Shown here piece by piece: positions 52,619-64,000 of a stretch of 64,000 nucleotides of DNA (positions within the stretch are counted from its first letter, which is position 1; each line of letters starts with the position of its first letter). The DNA comes from Hypoxylon rubiginosum (taxonomy: Eukaryota > Ascomycota > Sordariomycetes > Xylariales > Hypoxylaceae). The DNA lies in the NCBI GenBank assembly GCA_902806565.1, contig CADCXA010000044.1, forward strand, positions 186,001 through 250,000. Direction: 5' to 3'. Both the position numbers and the translations under genes were made by a program. Under the pieces are notes generated by a model. It had not been told where the DNA came from, did no database searches, and worked only from the letters and a program-made list of their open reading frames with translations.

Positions 52619-53229
52619 TGTGAAGTTGTAGCATATTTTGGAAGAGAACCTACAAACGTTGGTAGAATAGGGGTATGACGACACTGTAAATTCATCACGT
52701 CATTAGGCCCCACTGTTCTCGGGAGCTCACTTTCTACATAGCCCCTTTAATAGCATATACTCATCAAGTTAGTTTAAATGTGCTTATGGCTCTGTTATAT
52801 CCATCCCACAGTAATGTTTGTTTCAACGACAGTCTTTTTTCAAGGGGATTTAATTATGTAAATCCTGACTCTTATGATGGCCTTGACGGAAATATTAAAC
52901 AGTCCCTACAATGGTGGAACTTCACCTGGTGCGCCCGTTCGACTCGGGCGATAAAAACTAATTTTCGGCGCCGTGTTTTCAGGTTAGATTTAATTCGGAC
53001 AATTCGGACTCTAGAAAGTCCCGGACGGCATTTTCTCTGATATCGTACTACGATAATCCTTCATTTACCATTAGCTCGGGGTCTGGAATGTTATCTGTCC
53101 CATCACGCGTCTTCCAAACCGCGCTATTCCTCACGAGTCTGGCGAGTAAATAGGCGAACATATAGCAGCGGGAGCTTAAAGGTAAATCACCACATGCCCG
53201 AATCATAGATTAGGCATACTGGGGAAAAT
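52619..53229. other. intergenic region
   Basis: Divergent region between two genes; no gene recognised. Confidence 0.5.
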
Positions 53230-54736
53230 ATGCGTGGAAGTCTATCACTAGTCACAGCCTCGTTTAGGGGGTCGCGTCCAAAGTTTCGCTTACGTCAGCG
53301 GATAGGGGTCCGTCTTCTTTCCTCCCACAGCAGCACATCGCCTCGGATAGCCATAATTGGAGGTACTTATGAAATGTTAATCTAACGTAAAGCCTTCACT
53401 AACCTGAAGCAGCGGGACCAGCAGGCCTCACATTGGCACGGCTCCTACAGAAGAACGGAGTACCATGCAAGGTCTTCGAAGGCGAGAAGGACCGCCACAC
53501 CCGCGAGCAGGGTGGCTCTCTAGACATGCACCCCGACAAGGGGCTTCTCGTGATCAAGGAAGCCGGTCTCTATGAAAAGTTTCTCGAGCACGCCCGGCCG
53601 GAGGGCGACGTCATGCGCATCCTACGCTCCGACGGCAAGGTCCTCCTAGACGAGGGTGAAGACCCGGGTGATAAAGTAGAATATACTAAAAGTCGGGATG
53701 GAGAGGTCAATGGAAGGCCCGAAATCGACAGGACGAAACTGCGCGACATTCTCTTCGAATCGTTAGAGCCGGACACCATCCAATGGGGCCACCGATTAGC
53801 CCGCGTCCAGCCGTCGTCAGACCAGTCTAATACCGCCTTCACCCTTGAGTTCGCGAGTGGCAGCCCGTCGGATCCCTTTGGCCTAGTCGTTGGTGCGGAC
53901 GGTGCATGGTCGCGTGTCCGTCCCTTGCTCACCGACGCGCAGCCAGTCTATTCAGGGATCGGCGGCATCGAGGTGCGCATCACGGACATAGACGCGCGGG
54001 CGCCGGACCTGGCGCGGCGGGTCGGCAACGGCACGTGTTCTTCGTACGGCGACAACCGCGCCGTCATGTCGCAGCGCAACGGCGACGGGTCCGTCCGCAC
54101 GTACGCGTTCGTGCGCATGGATGCGGGCTGGCTCGAGCAGTCCGGCATCGATTTTAAGGGGGATACGCGCGAGGCCCTGCGGCGGTTCGTGGAGATGTAC
54201 TTTGGCTCCTGGGAGGATGAGGGCGCTAAGGCGATGGTGCTCAGGGCGGACTTGGACGCTGTGGTCGTGAGGAATATCTGGATGTTGCCTGTGGGCACGC
54301 GCTGGGCGCATCGGAATGGGCGAGTTTCTTGGTAGAAGTGACACTTGAGATACCGGCTAACGAGATATGTCTAGTGTCACATTGATTGGAGATGCTGCTC
54401 GTAAGTCCGACTCGAAGGGTGACTAGATAAAGGCGAAGACTAACAGAACTTCTCGTAGACGTCATGCCTCCTTTCGCCGGCGTCGGTGTCAACGTAGCCA
54501 TGCAAGATGCACTGGTTCTAGCCAAGCAAATTATAGGAGTTAAAGACTTAACAGACTCCTCGGCAATTTCGCGGGCTATTCGCGATTACGAAGGCGAGAT
54601 GTTCGACAGGGCGGAAGCGTACGCCAGAGAGACGATGCAATTCCAGGACATGCAGTTTAGCGAGAGAGGACCGTACCCGCTTGTTGAGTACTTCGAGAAG
54701 CAGATGGCTGCCGCTCTCGCGGGTACGAAGAAATAA
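53230..54736 (+). CDS. FAD-dependent monooxygenase (class A, TetX/salicylate-hydroxylase-like)
   Basis: Model exons 53230-53362, 53413-54331, 54375-54400 and 54459-54736, 451 residues. The Rossmann motif IIGAGPAGLTLARLLQ (GAGPAG at 44-49) spans the 50-bp first intron. The DG motif is VVGADGAWSRVRPLL, and the GD motif LIGDAAHVMPPFAGVGVN is rebuilt across the last intron. These define class A flavoprotein hydroxylases, which use NAD(P)H and oxygen to hydroxylate an aromatic or other substrate. The second intron would be only 43 bp (GTAGAA donor, GCTAAC branch), so this junction is the weak point. The first ATG gives an Arg/Ser-rich leader that resembles a mitochondrial presequence. Substrate unknown. 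Confidence 0.78.
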
Positions 54737-54850
54737 TAAAAGTAGTCCGGTGAATGGTAGCTCAGGCTTGATAGGAATACGAATATATGGAGATTTATTA
54801 TATATCATCCGTCTCATATATACCCAGGTAGAGAACAGTGAAGTTGTCTA

Positions 54851-57800
54851 CTAGTCCTCGATCGTCATCGTTATCACTGCCCTCATCTCGCCTCTATATT
54901 CCTCGTTCTCTCTCCGATTCTCTCTAATACGACTCACAGTATAGTAGACTGTACCACCTTCTTCTATGTTCGCATCACCGTGCCTTTCCACGAAAATAGG
55001 CCATCCTGGGTTCGAGGATGACTCTTCGTAGTGCGTACCTATATGGCTATAAGCGGCACCTTCTCTTTTCCTTTCTCTTTCCAATGCCTGAATCTTTCTT
55101 TCAAGATTCTCTATAGTATTCTCGTGACGTAAATTTCGCATTTCCACAATGGTTCGCTATACTCTCTTTGTCGATTGTCCAAACCGTTCTCTCTGAACAG
55201 TACCATGACCTGGTGTAGCTATCTCGGGGAGGGGCCCTTCGGTCGGCCCCGTACCTATGGCAAAAAGCAGATAGTCATGTGAACAAGTCTTGCTTAGGTT
55301 CCAGAAGCATTTAAAGCAGAGGTCATAGTCACTGTGCCCTACGCCAGCGCACCTATAGAGAATGCCATAAATAGGCTTGCATGTTGCATTAGCTAAATGT
55401 CATCCAGTATATGGAGATCTATGTATTTGGTAAACTAAGGAAATAGAGACGACGAGATACTCACAAAGTAGAGACAGTCGTTGCACTGCGAATTTCTATG
55501 TGCAGTACCGAGGGCAATGCTTCTGCTGCTGCGCCTTGAATCTGCTTGCGAGATAGCAATAGATGGCGAAGATGATGGTCCACCGACCGTTGAGTGTGTG
55601 ACTGTGATATCCGCGGCGTTCAAGGCCATCTCCATGATCTCCAGCAAGCCTTCCTGTCTGTGGAAGACGGCGATATCGTATGGCGACCATCCACGTTTGC
55701 ACTTAGCATGTATTTGCTCTTGAATGTTTCCAGAGAGTAGTAGCCGAACAGTTTTCGACCCGGCGCCTTTACAGGCCCAATGTAGCGGTGTCCAGCCGTC
55801 ATCGTCTGCCACATTCACATCATTGTCGGGCCCTGGCGTGAGAAAGTCCGTAAAAACGTCCTGGAAATCATCATCATTCAGGGAGCGCACGGCATAGTGC
55901 ATAGCATTGCGCCCCTGTCTATCACGCTCACTGACGTTAGCGCCGTGTTGTCGCAATGCCTTGATTGATACTGCCACACCACGTTTAGCAGCGTGATGAA
56001 TAGGCGCAAGACCACAGTTATCCTTGATATTGATCTGTTCCTTGTGCTCTAGGAAAGGCCCTCTCGATTTGAGTAGAGCATCTATATGTTCTGGTGCGTG
56101 AATCACAGCATATAGTAGAGGTGTCATTCTTTCCTTGTTCATGGTGTATGGGTCGGCATTGCGCTTGCGAAGTGCGCCAACCAGTTTGTCGTCTGTAGAG
56201 GATATGAGCGCCGCCATGAGTGCTGTGTCACCGTCTTCATCTGTAATGTTTGGATCCGCGTAATTTTCCAATAGAAGGATCGCTGTAAGAAACCACCCGT
56301 TCAAGATAGAGCGTTGCAGAGGGGTTATATTCCTTCAATTGACCACATTGATATCTGCGTTGGCTGCAAGGAGCTGCTTCACCACATCATTGTGTCCCCG
56401 TCTTGCAGCCTCATATAGTGACCTATTGCCTTGTGAATCCGCCTTATTTACATTCGCTCCTCTCTTAAGAAGCAAATCTACCATTTCAGAGAAGCCGCTG
56501 TAGCAAGCGACGTGTAAAGCAGAGTAGCCTCCTTTGCCGGCCGTGTTAGGATCTGCACCGAAGTTAAGGAGATGGTTGGCTGCCTCCATAAACCCTTCCA
56601 GTACTGCTATATAGAGAGGTGCCTGGGTGGCGATGACTGTTCCGTTTGGCTTACTGCCGCGCTCTAATAGGGTCAAGACGGTTTGCTCGTTCTTTGCCTG
56701 TGCAGCGTAGGATAAAGCTGTCCATCCGTCGTTATTATATGAGTCCAACTTAGCACCATTGCGAAGCAGGAGCTCTAGCGTTTCTTTAGAGGCTTCTTTA
56801 GAGGCAGCAGCGAAATGAAGTGGAACACTGCCATGATAATCGCGAGCGTTTATATTAGCGCCATAGTAGAGCAGTATATAGATGAGCTTATAATTCCCAT
56901 TCATGGCTGCAATATGCAACGGTGTTCGGCCTTCTTTACTCTGGTGATCAATATTGAGCCTTCCTACTTTGATTCTCGGTGGCGGTAATATCATTGTGGT
57001 AATGCTGGAGTGTTGCAAACCCAATATAGGGGTTTGAGGTTCGGGGAATGGTACGTCTGGAAGCAACACCTCGACAACATTCTGTTGATCTCTGAAGACT
57101 GCTAGATGTAGTGGCGTATGTCCTGACTGTGATGGCATGTTAATAATACTATAACAACGCTCGACAAACACCCTCGTAGCCGCGACGCTTCCGTGGTATG
57201 CAGTGAAGTGTATTGCGGTCTATCCCAAATTCGCTGGCTCGTCTAGTATATCAAAACTCGATCCGAAATCAACCTCCTGGTGGGGGCTTGCTCCAGCTAC
57301 TAGGAGCTCCCTGACGATCTCCGCGAAGTCTGCTTTTGCCGCGTCGGTCAGCGGGGATTCTAGGCAGCTCTCTCCTCCTAGATCCGCGCCGCCAGATAGC
57401 TCAAGTAGCCTTTTAGTAGCAGGAAGATTCCCGTGGACTACAGCCTGCTTTAGAGCGCTGGTCGAGTATTCTCCGCTTGGTTTGATGGCAGCATCTCTAC
57501 TGAATAGCTCTGACACTACTTCCTTACGGTCGTTACACAGAGCCAAAAAAGAGAGCTGTTCTGCCGCTCGGGTCTGTGGAGTTGATAAACGCACCTCCCT
57601 CTAGGAGGATTCTGACTATCTCTAGGTGGCCAGCTGCTGCTGCTTCGTGAAGAGGTGAGAAGAGAGCTTTTTCGTGGTCGGGTTCTCCTCTCGGCAAATT
57701 AATAACTTTTCTGACTAGAGAGTCATTGCCACACCGAGCAGCCAGATGCACAGCTGTTATGCCATCCGCATTAGGGTCATCCCGGATGCCATCCACTGCA

Positions 57801-60640
57801 AGGAGTGTAGCGGGCTTGATTTGTCGGATAAGAGACCGTTGACATCGACCCCCTTTTGGAGTAATAACTCGACGACATCTAAATGGCCCTCGTCGACCGC
57901 CTGTTCAAGTAGTAGCGATCCATTAGTTCCCGTGATATCCGCACCGGCCTCAAGGAGATTATTGGCAATGACTTTGTGGCCTAGCCTACACGCATTAACA
58001 ATAATATGGTGAGATACAGCGGTATGAGGCGGCAGCGTCTTGCGCCTTTCAAGTAAAACATTGAAAACTTCCGTGTCACCTCTAAGGCAAGCTCGATCTA
58101 GTTCGATTTCAATTTTTGCACTGTCTTTGATCCCCTTAATAAGATGATCCACGATCTCTAAGTGTCCATACCGGCAGGCGATTTGGAGGATGGTAAGTTC
58201 GTTGGCATTGGAATCTGGAAGCATCCTTTTTACCACATCAACGAGTCCGAATTGGGTTGCTAAATATGCTGGGCTCGGAACAGTGTCATCAACTAAAGGA
58301 GCTCTAGTCGTAAGTAAGTTTAGTGGACGAAGCCATGAAAGGTAGCCTGGAGTTGTGAAGAGTGAATAGACGAGTTTCTCGAGGCCACTATCATCTTTCG
58401 TGTTGGAAGGAGCTGGCTGCGTGGAACCGTGCATCTCCTCCCAGTAATGGATATACCAATTGTCACGCACGTACCCCGATAACTGAAAGCCGATTTCATT
58501 TGGCATCGTCATGCCGTTTTCGACCCCGTACTTCAGACAGAGGTGAAGATACTGTAAGCATAGCCTTGCCAGTGTCCTGCGGCTTGGCCATGCATCATCT
58601 GGCGTTGAATTGGCCCACCGCTGAATGATCTTTCTAGCGCGAGGACTGGAGATGGAGATTTTCTCGTCTTCGACATGGACAAGTGGCCCAAGCTGTCGCT
58701 TCAAGTCTCCTGCGATATCTCGAGGAATCCGATCCGGATCAAATATCTGAGGAGATGATGATTCTAAGGGTGCTTCTCGTAAAATAACCGCGACTGCAAG
58801 TTCTAATGGCCTGAGAGGCCGACGCGCAAATAGCATCCAAGAAACTGCGGATACCACCCAGGGGGGAGATTCTTTTACCATTTCTAAGATCGTGTCAATT
58901 AGATTGACGCCGAACAGAGATAGCTCGTCTCGGATGCGGCTTGGCTGCGAAAGGGAGGTGATGGTGCGTATGCGATGGGCAAGAAGGCTCGAATGCAGAA
59001 ACCCCTCTGACTTCATAAGGCATCCTAAGACCTCGTCCTTAACGGCCTCAAATTTGGGGTTTTCTGATATAATATCATCAACCTGGCGGGTAATGAAGAC
59101 CTTTCGATCGTGCCTGAACCCGTCTAGGCTGTCGATAGTAAAAGTAGTCGCTGGTTCTATGCTAAGTTCGATGCCTGTTGTGCAAAGTAACTTGAATCCC
59201 TCCGGTCGAGAAAATTGCAAATTGAAAAGGCTGCGTAGAAACTCGTCCAAATCATGTGTATTGCAGTCGTGTACGGAATCGACAATGAGCACAAGGGTCT
59301 TACTTTTTACCCTGCGGACGATTGAACGAAGTTGTACCCACATATGTCCCTCGGTCCAACCCAAATCGTCTTTCTGCGACGGTTCAGTAGTCCGTAGGAA
59401 CAGATCAGGTTCGTTCGCAAGTCTCTGGTGGGTGATGTTGCTTAACATTGACAGTGCCGACAATCGACGATGGTCTTGGGTGTCAAAGGCAAAATACGTA
59501 ACGATGCTCTCAGATGGCCTACGCTGTAGGAGGAGAGACTTATAGACGTGATATGAGAGGCTACTCTTCCCAATACCCTGACTCCCGCACAGAATGACGG
59601 CCGATGACTTTTGGCATTCTAGAGTTGGTCGAAGTATATCCATAACCCAATCTAGGCTAGCATCTTGAAAGCAACGGGTAGAAGGACCAAAGCGAGATAG
59701 CATTTTCGTATACTCTCGATATTGCGATGATACTATAGCATGGCCCAAGTCATTAGCACTTCTCGCGATGAATTTTACTTTTGTTCGTTCACGTACCCCT
59801 CGCCGCCCTTTTTAGGACATCGACAATGCTCTTTGCATCACTGTCGTCAACGCGAAACCGCGCCAAATTTTCCAAACTGAACGGACGGCCTATCTGGACC
59901 TCCTGAGATACATCGAGTGTGGCATAAGTAGGATCGATAGCCTTGTTCCGCTCTATTAGTATATTAATCTTTTATATATAGGCGGATCAATCTACGTACC
60001 GGTGCTGGGATGTCATCTTTGCGCAACTCAAAGACACTGACGACATTCAACTAAATAACCCCTGCTATTGCTTCGGACCATGAGTAGAGTGTGGGAGCTT
60101 GGTGAGGAACACCGAAAAATACCTTGAAATTGATCAGACTCATAAAGCTAACGGACAAGATAGATACCTATATAGTACTAACACATGCATATGTGTTCCT
60201 AACTACGCTAGTATAGCTAGCCATACCCGACGCAAGGGTAAGTGCCTTTCTTTCTCGTTAGCTTTGGCATGACAGGGAGGTAGGAGACAAACTTTCTTCA
60301 CTACGATTCCACCTAAGTTCTCACACACAAAGATGATTCGGCTGCTCCCCTAGCCAGCTGTGTTAGCACCATAGGCGATCACGAACCTTTCAATCGTAGT
60401 CCTCACATCTATGGGTTGTTCTGATGAAACGAACTCGAGTAGATTTCTAGCCATGGAGTCGAACAAAGTCGGTGATAACTCCTCGACAGCCGTCGGGTCG
60501 AAACCCGGATTGAACTTAATGAGACATGACCTTGGGCTTTGCTTCTGAAGCACACCATCCGACTCCCATAGTAAGGGCCATCTGACGACCTCCGGACGTG
60601 TTCGGCGACCTTCTATTTGGTCTACGCCTGACACGACCAC
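54851..60640 (-). pseudogene. NACHT-ankyrin-ZZ (NLR-like STAND) gene, decayed
   Basis: Read on the minus strand, a possible N-terminal effector remnant (60640-60350) comes first. Good small exons follow at 60050-60000 and 59950-59797 with 49-bp and 64-bp introns, then a long NACHT exon from 59732. The P-loop is GSQGIGKSS (about 59586-59560), and a Walker B-like LVLIVDSVHDC follows. Ankyrin repeats run from about 58.2 to 55.6 kb. A ZZ zinc finger (CNDC, then RCAGVGHSDYDLCFKC) spans an intron near 55.4 kb, and a coiled coil ends at 54851. Breaks: a frame change near 57790, a shift in a T6 run near 57557, in-frame TAG at 57220-57222, TGA at 56335-56337 and TAG near 55160. Such proteins act in fungal non-self recognition and cell death; this copy looks dead. 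Confidence 0.85.
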
Positions 60641-60840
60641 GAACCTAGGTTAGATATTATGTCAGCGATCGCGCGCTCAAGTCCTCACGAACCGACGAAG
60701 GCTATACGTTTACGCGACATCAACTTCTCTTTATTTTATTAGTACTGCCACAATTTCACCGACCAATCATATACTTAGAATCGCCCCGCACTTTTCAACG
60801 TTTTCCTTTGCGGTTCTATCGTAACAAGGTTTATAAAAGT

Positions 60841-63800
60841 GCAAATAATATAAAAAGGTCATATAAAACAAGTTCTATTAAATTATATTAATTATTAATT
60901 TTTTTAAGTTATAGTAAAATAAATTAATTAATTTTATAAAGAATTTATTAAACGTATATTAAAATATAATTAATTAATTAATATAAATATTAATATAATA
61001 TAAATATTAATATAATATAAAAATATATATTAAAATATAACTAGTTAATTAATATAAGTTTTATATATAACGTAAAAAAATATAATAAATTTAACTTTTA
61101 ATTATAATTTTTATTTTAATAAATATAATATTATATAAACTTATAATATAAAAATTTTTTTTAATTAAAATTAAATAAGTTTTATAAAATTTATAATATT
61201 TTAAATTATATTATTAGTTACTGTTTTTATAATTATTTATTTATAATATTTAATTAATTTATATTATTAATAAAACTTATAAAAAAATATTTAAATTATT
61301 TAAAACTATTTATTTAATTTTAATTAAATATATTTAAAAATTAAAAAGCCAGGTAATTTTACTTTTAATTATTTAATTAATTTATAATTTTTTTAATAAT
61401 ATTTATAAAACTTATAAAAAAACGGCTTAGTTTTTTAATTATAATATAAATAAGTTTAATTAAATTTAATTAAACGTGTTTAAAAAATATATAAATTTAT
61501 AAAAAAATATTTTAATATATTTTAATTATTATTATTAAATATATTTAAAAAATATATAAATATATAAAATAAAATTTTAATATATTTAAAATATTTTTAA
61601 ATAAGTTTAATTAAATTTAATTAAATATATTTATAAAATAAATAACTAAATTTTTAGTTATTTAATTAACTTATAATTTTTTTATTATATTTATAAGTTT
61701 TATAAAAAAATATTAATTTTTAATTAACTTTAAATATAATTAATTAAATTTAATTAAATATAATTAAAAAATAAATAACTTTTATTTATTTAACTTTTAA
61801 TTATTTAATTAATTTATTATTTTTTAATTATATTTATAAGTTTTATAAAAAAACATTGATTTTTTAATTAATTTTAAATATAATTAATTAAATTTAATTA
61901 ATTATAATTAAAAAATAAGTAAGTAATTATTATTTTTATTATTTAATTAATTTAAACCTTTTTTCACCGTGTTTATAAAACTTATAAAAAAATATTTAAA
62001 TTTTAATTTTAATTTAAATATATTTAATTAAACTTAGTTAAATACGTTTAAAAAATAAGTAGTTTATAATTATTAAAACCTTTAAAAATAATAAATATAT
62101 TTAATAAAATTTAATTAATTATATTTAAAAAATAAATAATTTATAATTAATTAAATTTTTAAAAATAAATTACTTATATTAATTTAAGTTTTTAATTATA
62201 AATATTTTTTAAGTATTTTATATTATATTAATAATAAAATATTAACTTATATTTATATTTATATATAATAAAAAGTTAAATTTATTTTTTTATTTTTATA
62301 TATTTTTTTTATTTATTTTTTATTTTTTTTATTTTTTTATTTTTATTACGCTTAAATTTCCTTTTTTATTTTTCCTTAATTATAACTTAACTTTTAACAC
62401 TTATAATAAACATTTATTTAATTTATTAAACTATATAATAAAATAAGTATTTTTTAATATTAAAGCTTAATTATAAAAACTTTTTAAATTTAAAATATAT
62501 AAATATTTTTTTTTATTTTTAATATTATAATTATTTTTTATTTTAACGGTTAATATATTATTATTATAACTTTTTTATTTATTATAATTTATTTTTTTAA
62601 AAGTATATATATATTTATTAAATTTATTTAAAAATTAAATCCGTTAAATAATTTTATATTTTAAATTAATAAAAAATAATTATTTATTAATAATATTAAA
62701 CTAAAAATAATAATAATAATAATAATAAAACTAATTTTAAATAAATAAAATTAATTTATTAGTTTATATTTTTTTAAACTATAAAATTATTTTTTTATTA
62801 TTTAGTTTTAAATTTTTTCTTATTTTCTTTATATAAATTTTTTATAAAAATTATTTTTAATTATTACTTTTTAAATTAAGGTTTTAATAATTATTTATTA
62901 AATAATATAAATAATTACTTTATAAAACTATAATATTTTAAAATTTTTATTAATAATAAATGTTTTTAATTATATATATAAGTTTTTTATAATATTAATA
63001 ATTTTTTTAGTAAACTTTTTAACGTTTTTTTTATAAAAAGCCGTTTTATATTATAAATTTTTTTTTTCTTTTTTAATTAATAAAAACATATTATTATAAA
63101 AATAAAATTTATTTTTTAACTTCTTTTAAAACTTTAATAAGTTATATTAAAAACGGTTTTATTAAAAAAATAATTTTTATAAATTAATATTATTTTTAGT
63201 TATATTTATAAATAAAAAAGCTTTTATTTTTATAAATTCGTTAAATAATTTGCTTTTTTTATTTATAATTTTTAAAAAAAATAACTTTTTATTATTATTA
63301 ATATTAATTAATTTAATTATAATAAATAATAATTTAAGTTTTTTATTAAAACTTATATTAATATTTATTTTATTAAAATTTAATAAAATATTTAGTTTTT
63401 TTTTAAAGCTTAAAAATATTAAATATAAAATTAAATAAAAACTAGTAATATTAAATATATTAAAATAAAAGTTAAAATAAAATATATTTATATTTAATTT
63501 TAATTATTATATTTTAATAATATTTAACTACTTTTAATAAAATCTAAAAAAAACTAATAATATATTAATATATAATTTAAATATTTAAATAGTTTTAATA
63601 TATATTTATTTTTTTAAAACTTTTTATTTTATTTGTTTTTTATATAATAAAATATATTATAATAAAACATATTAAATATATTTTAAAAATATTAATTTAA
63701 AAGAAAATAAATTTTATATATATTTTTTTTTATTTATAAGTTTTTTTATTTTTTATTTAAACTTTTTATTTATATTTTTTAATTTTAATTAATATTAAAT

Positions 63801-64000
63801 ATTTCTTTTAATTATTATTATTTTATTTGTTTTTAATATATAACTAAGTTTTTTTAAAATTTATTATTATTTAAAACTAATTTATTATAATTATATATTA
63901 TTTTTATTTTTTTATTTTTATATAATAAATATATATAAATCTATTAAAACTTATATTAAATATAAAAAGATTTATATATTATTTAAAATAATTTTTAATT
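60841..64000. other. extremely A+T-rich block (about 90-95% A+T), truncated by window end
   Basis: Composition changes abruptly at about 60840. Typical 60-base lines beyond it hold only three to six G or C. CpA and TpG are rare, and many remaining C are followed by T or G. This suits heavy repeat-induced point mutation of both strands, yet the A+T level is higher than RIP alone usually gives. There are no genes; open frames in it are low-complexity Leu/Ile/Asn/Lys strings. It could be a RIP-degraded transposon nest, a pericentromere or a subtelomere. Confidence 0.85.
61180..62170. repeat. degenerate tandem array, period about 140 bp
   Basis: The block AAAACTTATAAAAAAATATTT or its close variant recurs near 61272, 61407, 61694, 61838 and 61977. 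A second block, TTAATTAAATTTAATTAAAT, recurs near 61457, 61599, 61735, 61876, 62015 and 62093. Most spacings are 135-144 bp; the last is shorter. The order of blocks within units is kept, so this is a diverged satellite-like array inside the A+T-rich block. Copy boundaries were judged by eye. Confidence 0.6.

Noticed and set aside
63250..63438. 62-codon open frame in the A+T-rich block
   Set aside because: Low-complexity Leu/Ile/Asn/Phe string expected from nearly pure A+T DNA.
60841..64000. mitochondrial DNA insertion or mitochondrial contig join
   Set aside because: No mitochondrial gene, tRNA or GC cluster is visible; degraded repeat-rich nuclear DNA is simpler, though not proven.

Overview
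The window looks like nuclear DNA of a filamentous ascomycete (Pezizomycotina, most likely Sordariomycetes). The reasons are short introns (about 45-110 bp) with GTRAGT donors and CTAAC/CTGAC/ACTAAT branch sites, a NoxA-type NADPH oxidase, an NADP mannitol dehydrogenase of the fungal Lxr1 type, an MSS4/its3-type PIP 5-kinase, a NACHT-ankyrin protein, and a right-hand block of extremely A+T-rich DNA. The species is inferred only to that level.

Left part (1-16 kb) is gene-poor and accessory. It holds a fold-back MITE-like element (1195-1615), a decayed cytochrome P450 (3.3-4.5 kb), a decayed short-chain dehydrogenase (5.2-5.5 kb), an intact TRI3-like acyltransferase (5707-7095), a secreted RNase T2 (8180-9421), two unrecognised proteins (10.9-11.6 and 13.2-13.7 kb) and a 32-bp tandem repeat. 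The P450, dehydrogenase and acyltransferase together suggest the remains of a secondary-metabolite cluster.

Middle part (16-55 kb) is a normal housekeeping region. In order it holds: PIP 5-kinase (-), COA6 (-), SYS1 (+), a serine-rich disordered protein (-), glutaryl-CoA dehydrogenase (+), UBC4-type E2 (+), NoxA (+), a small secreted protein (-), mannitol dehydrogenase (+), a protein with an internal ubiquitin domain (+), a Dal5-family MFS transporter (+), FEN1/Rad27 (+) with a 5-nt microexon, a small probably mitochondrial protein (-) and a FAD monooxygenase (+). These are monocistronic genes with no operon logic. Exon structures were worked out by hand from splice signals and reading-frame continuity.

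Right part (54.8-64 kb) contains a long NACHT-ankyrin-ZZ (NLR-like) pseudogene on the minus strand, broken by nonsense codons and at least one frameshift. It is followed by an abrupt change at about 60.84 kb into DNA of roughly 90-95% A+T that runs off the window and contains a degenerate tandem array of about 140 bp. No rRNA, convincing tRNA or CRISPR array was seen.
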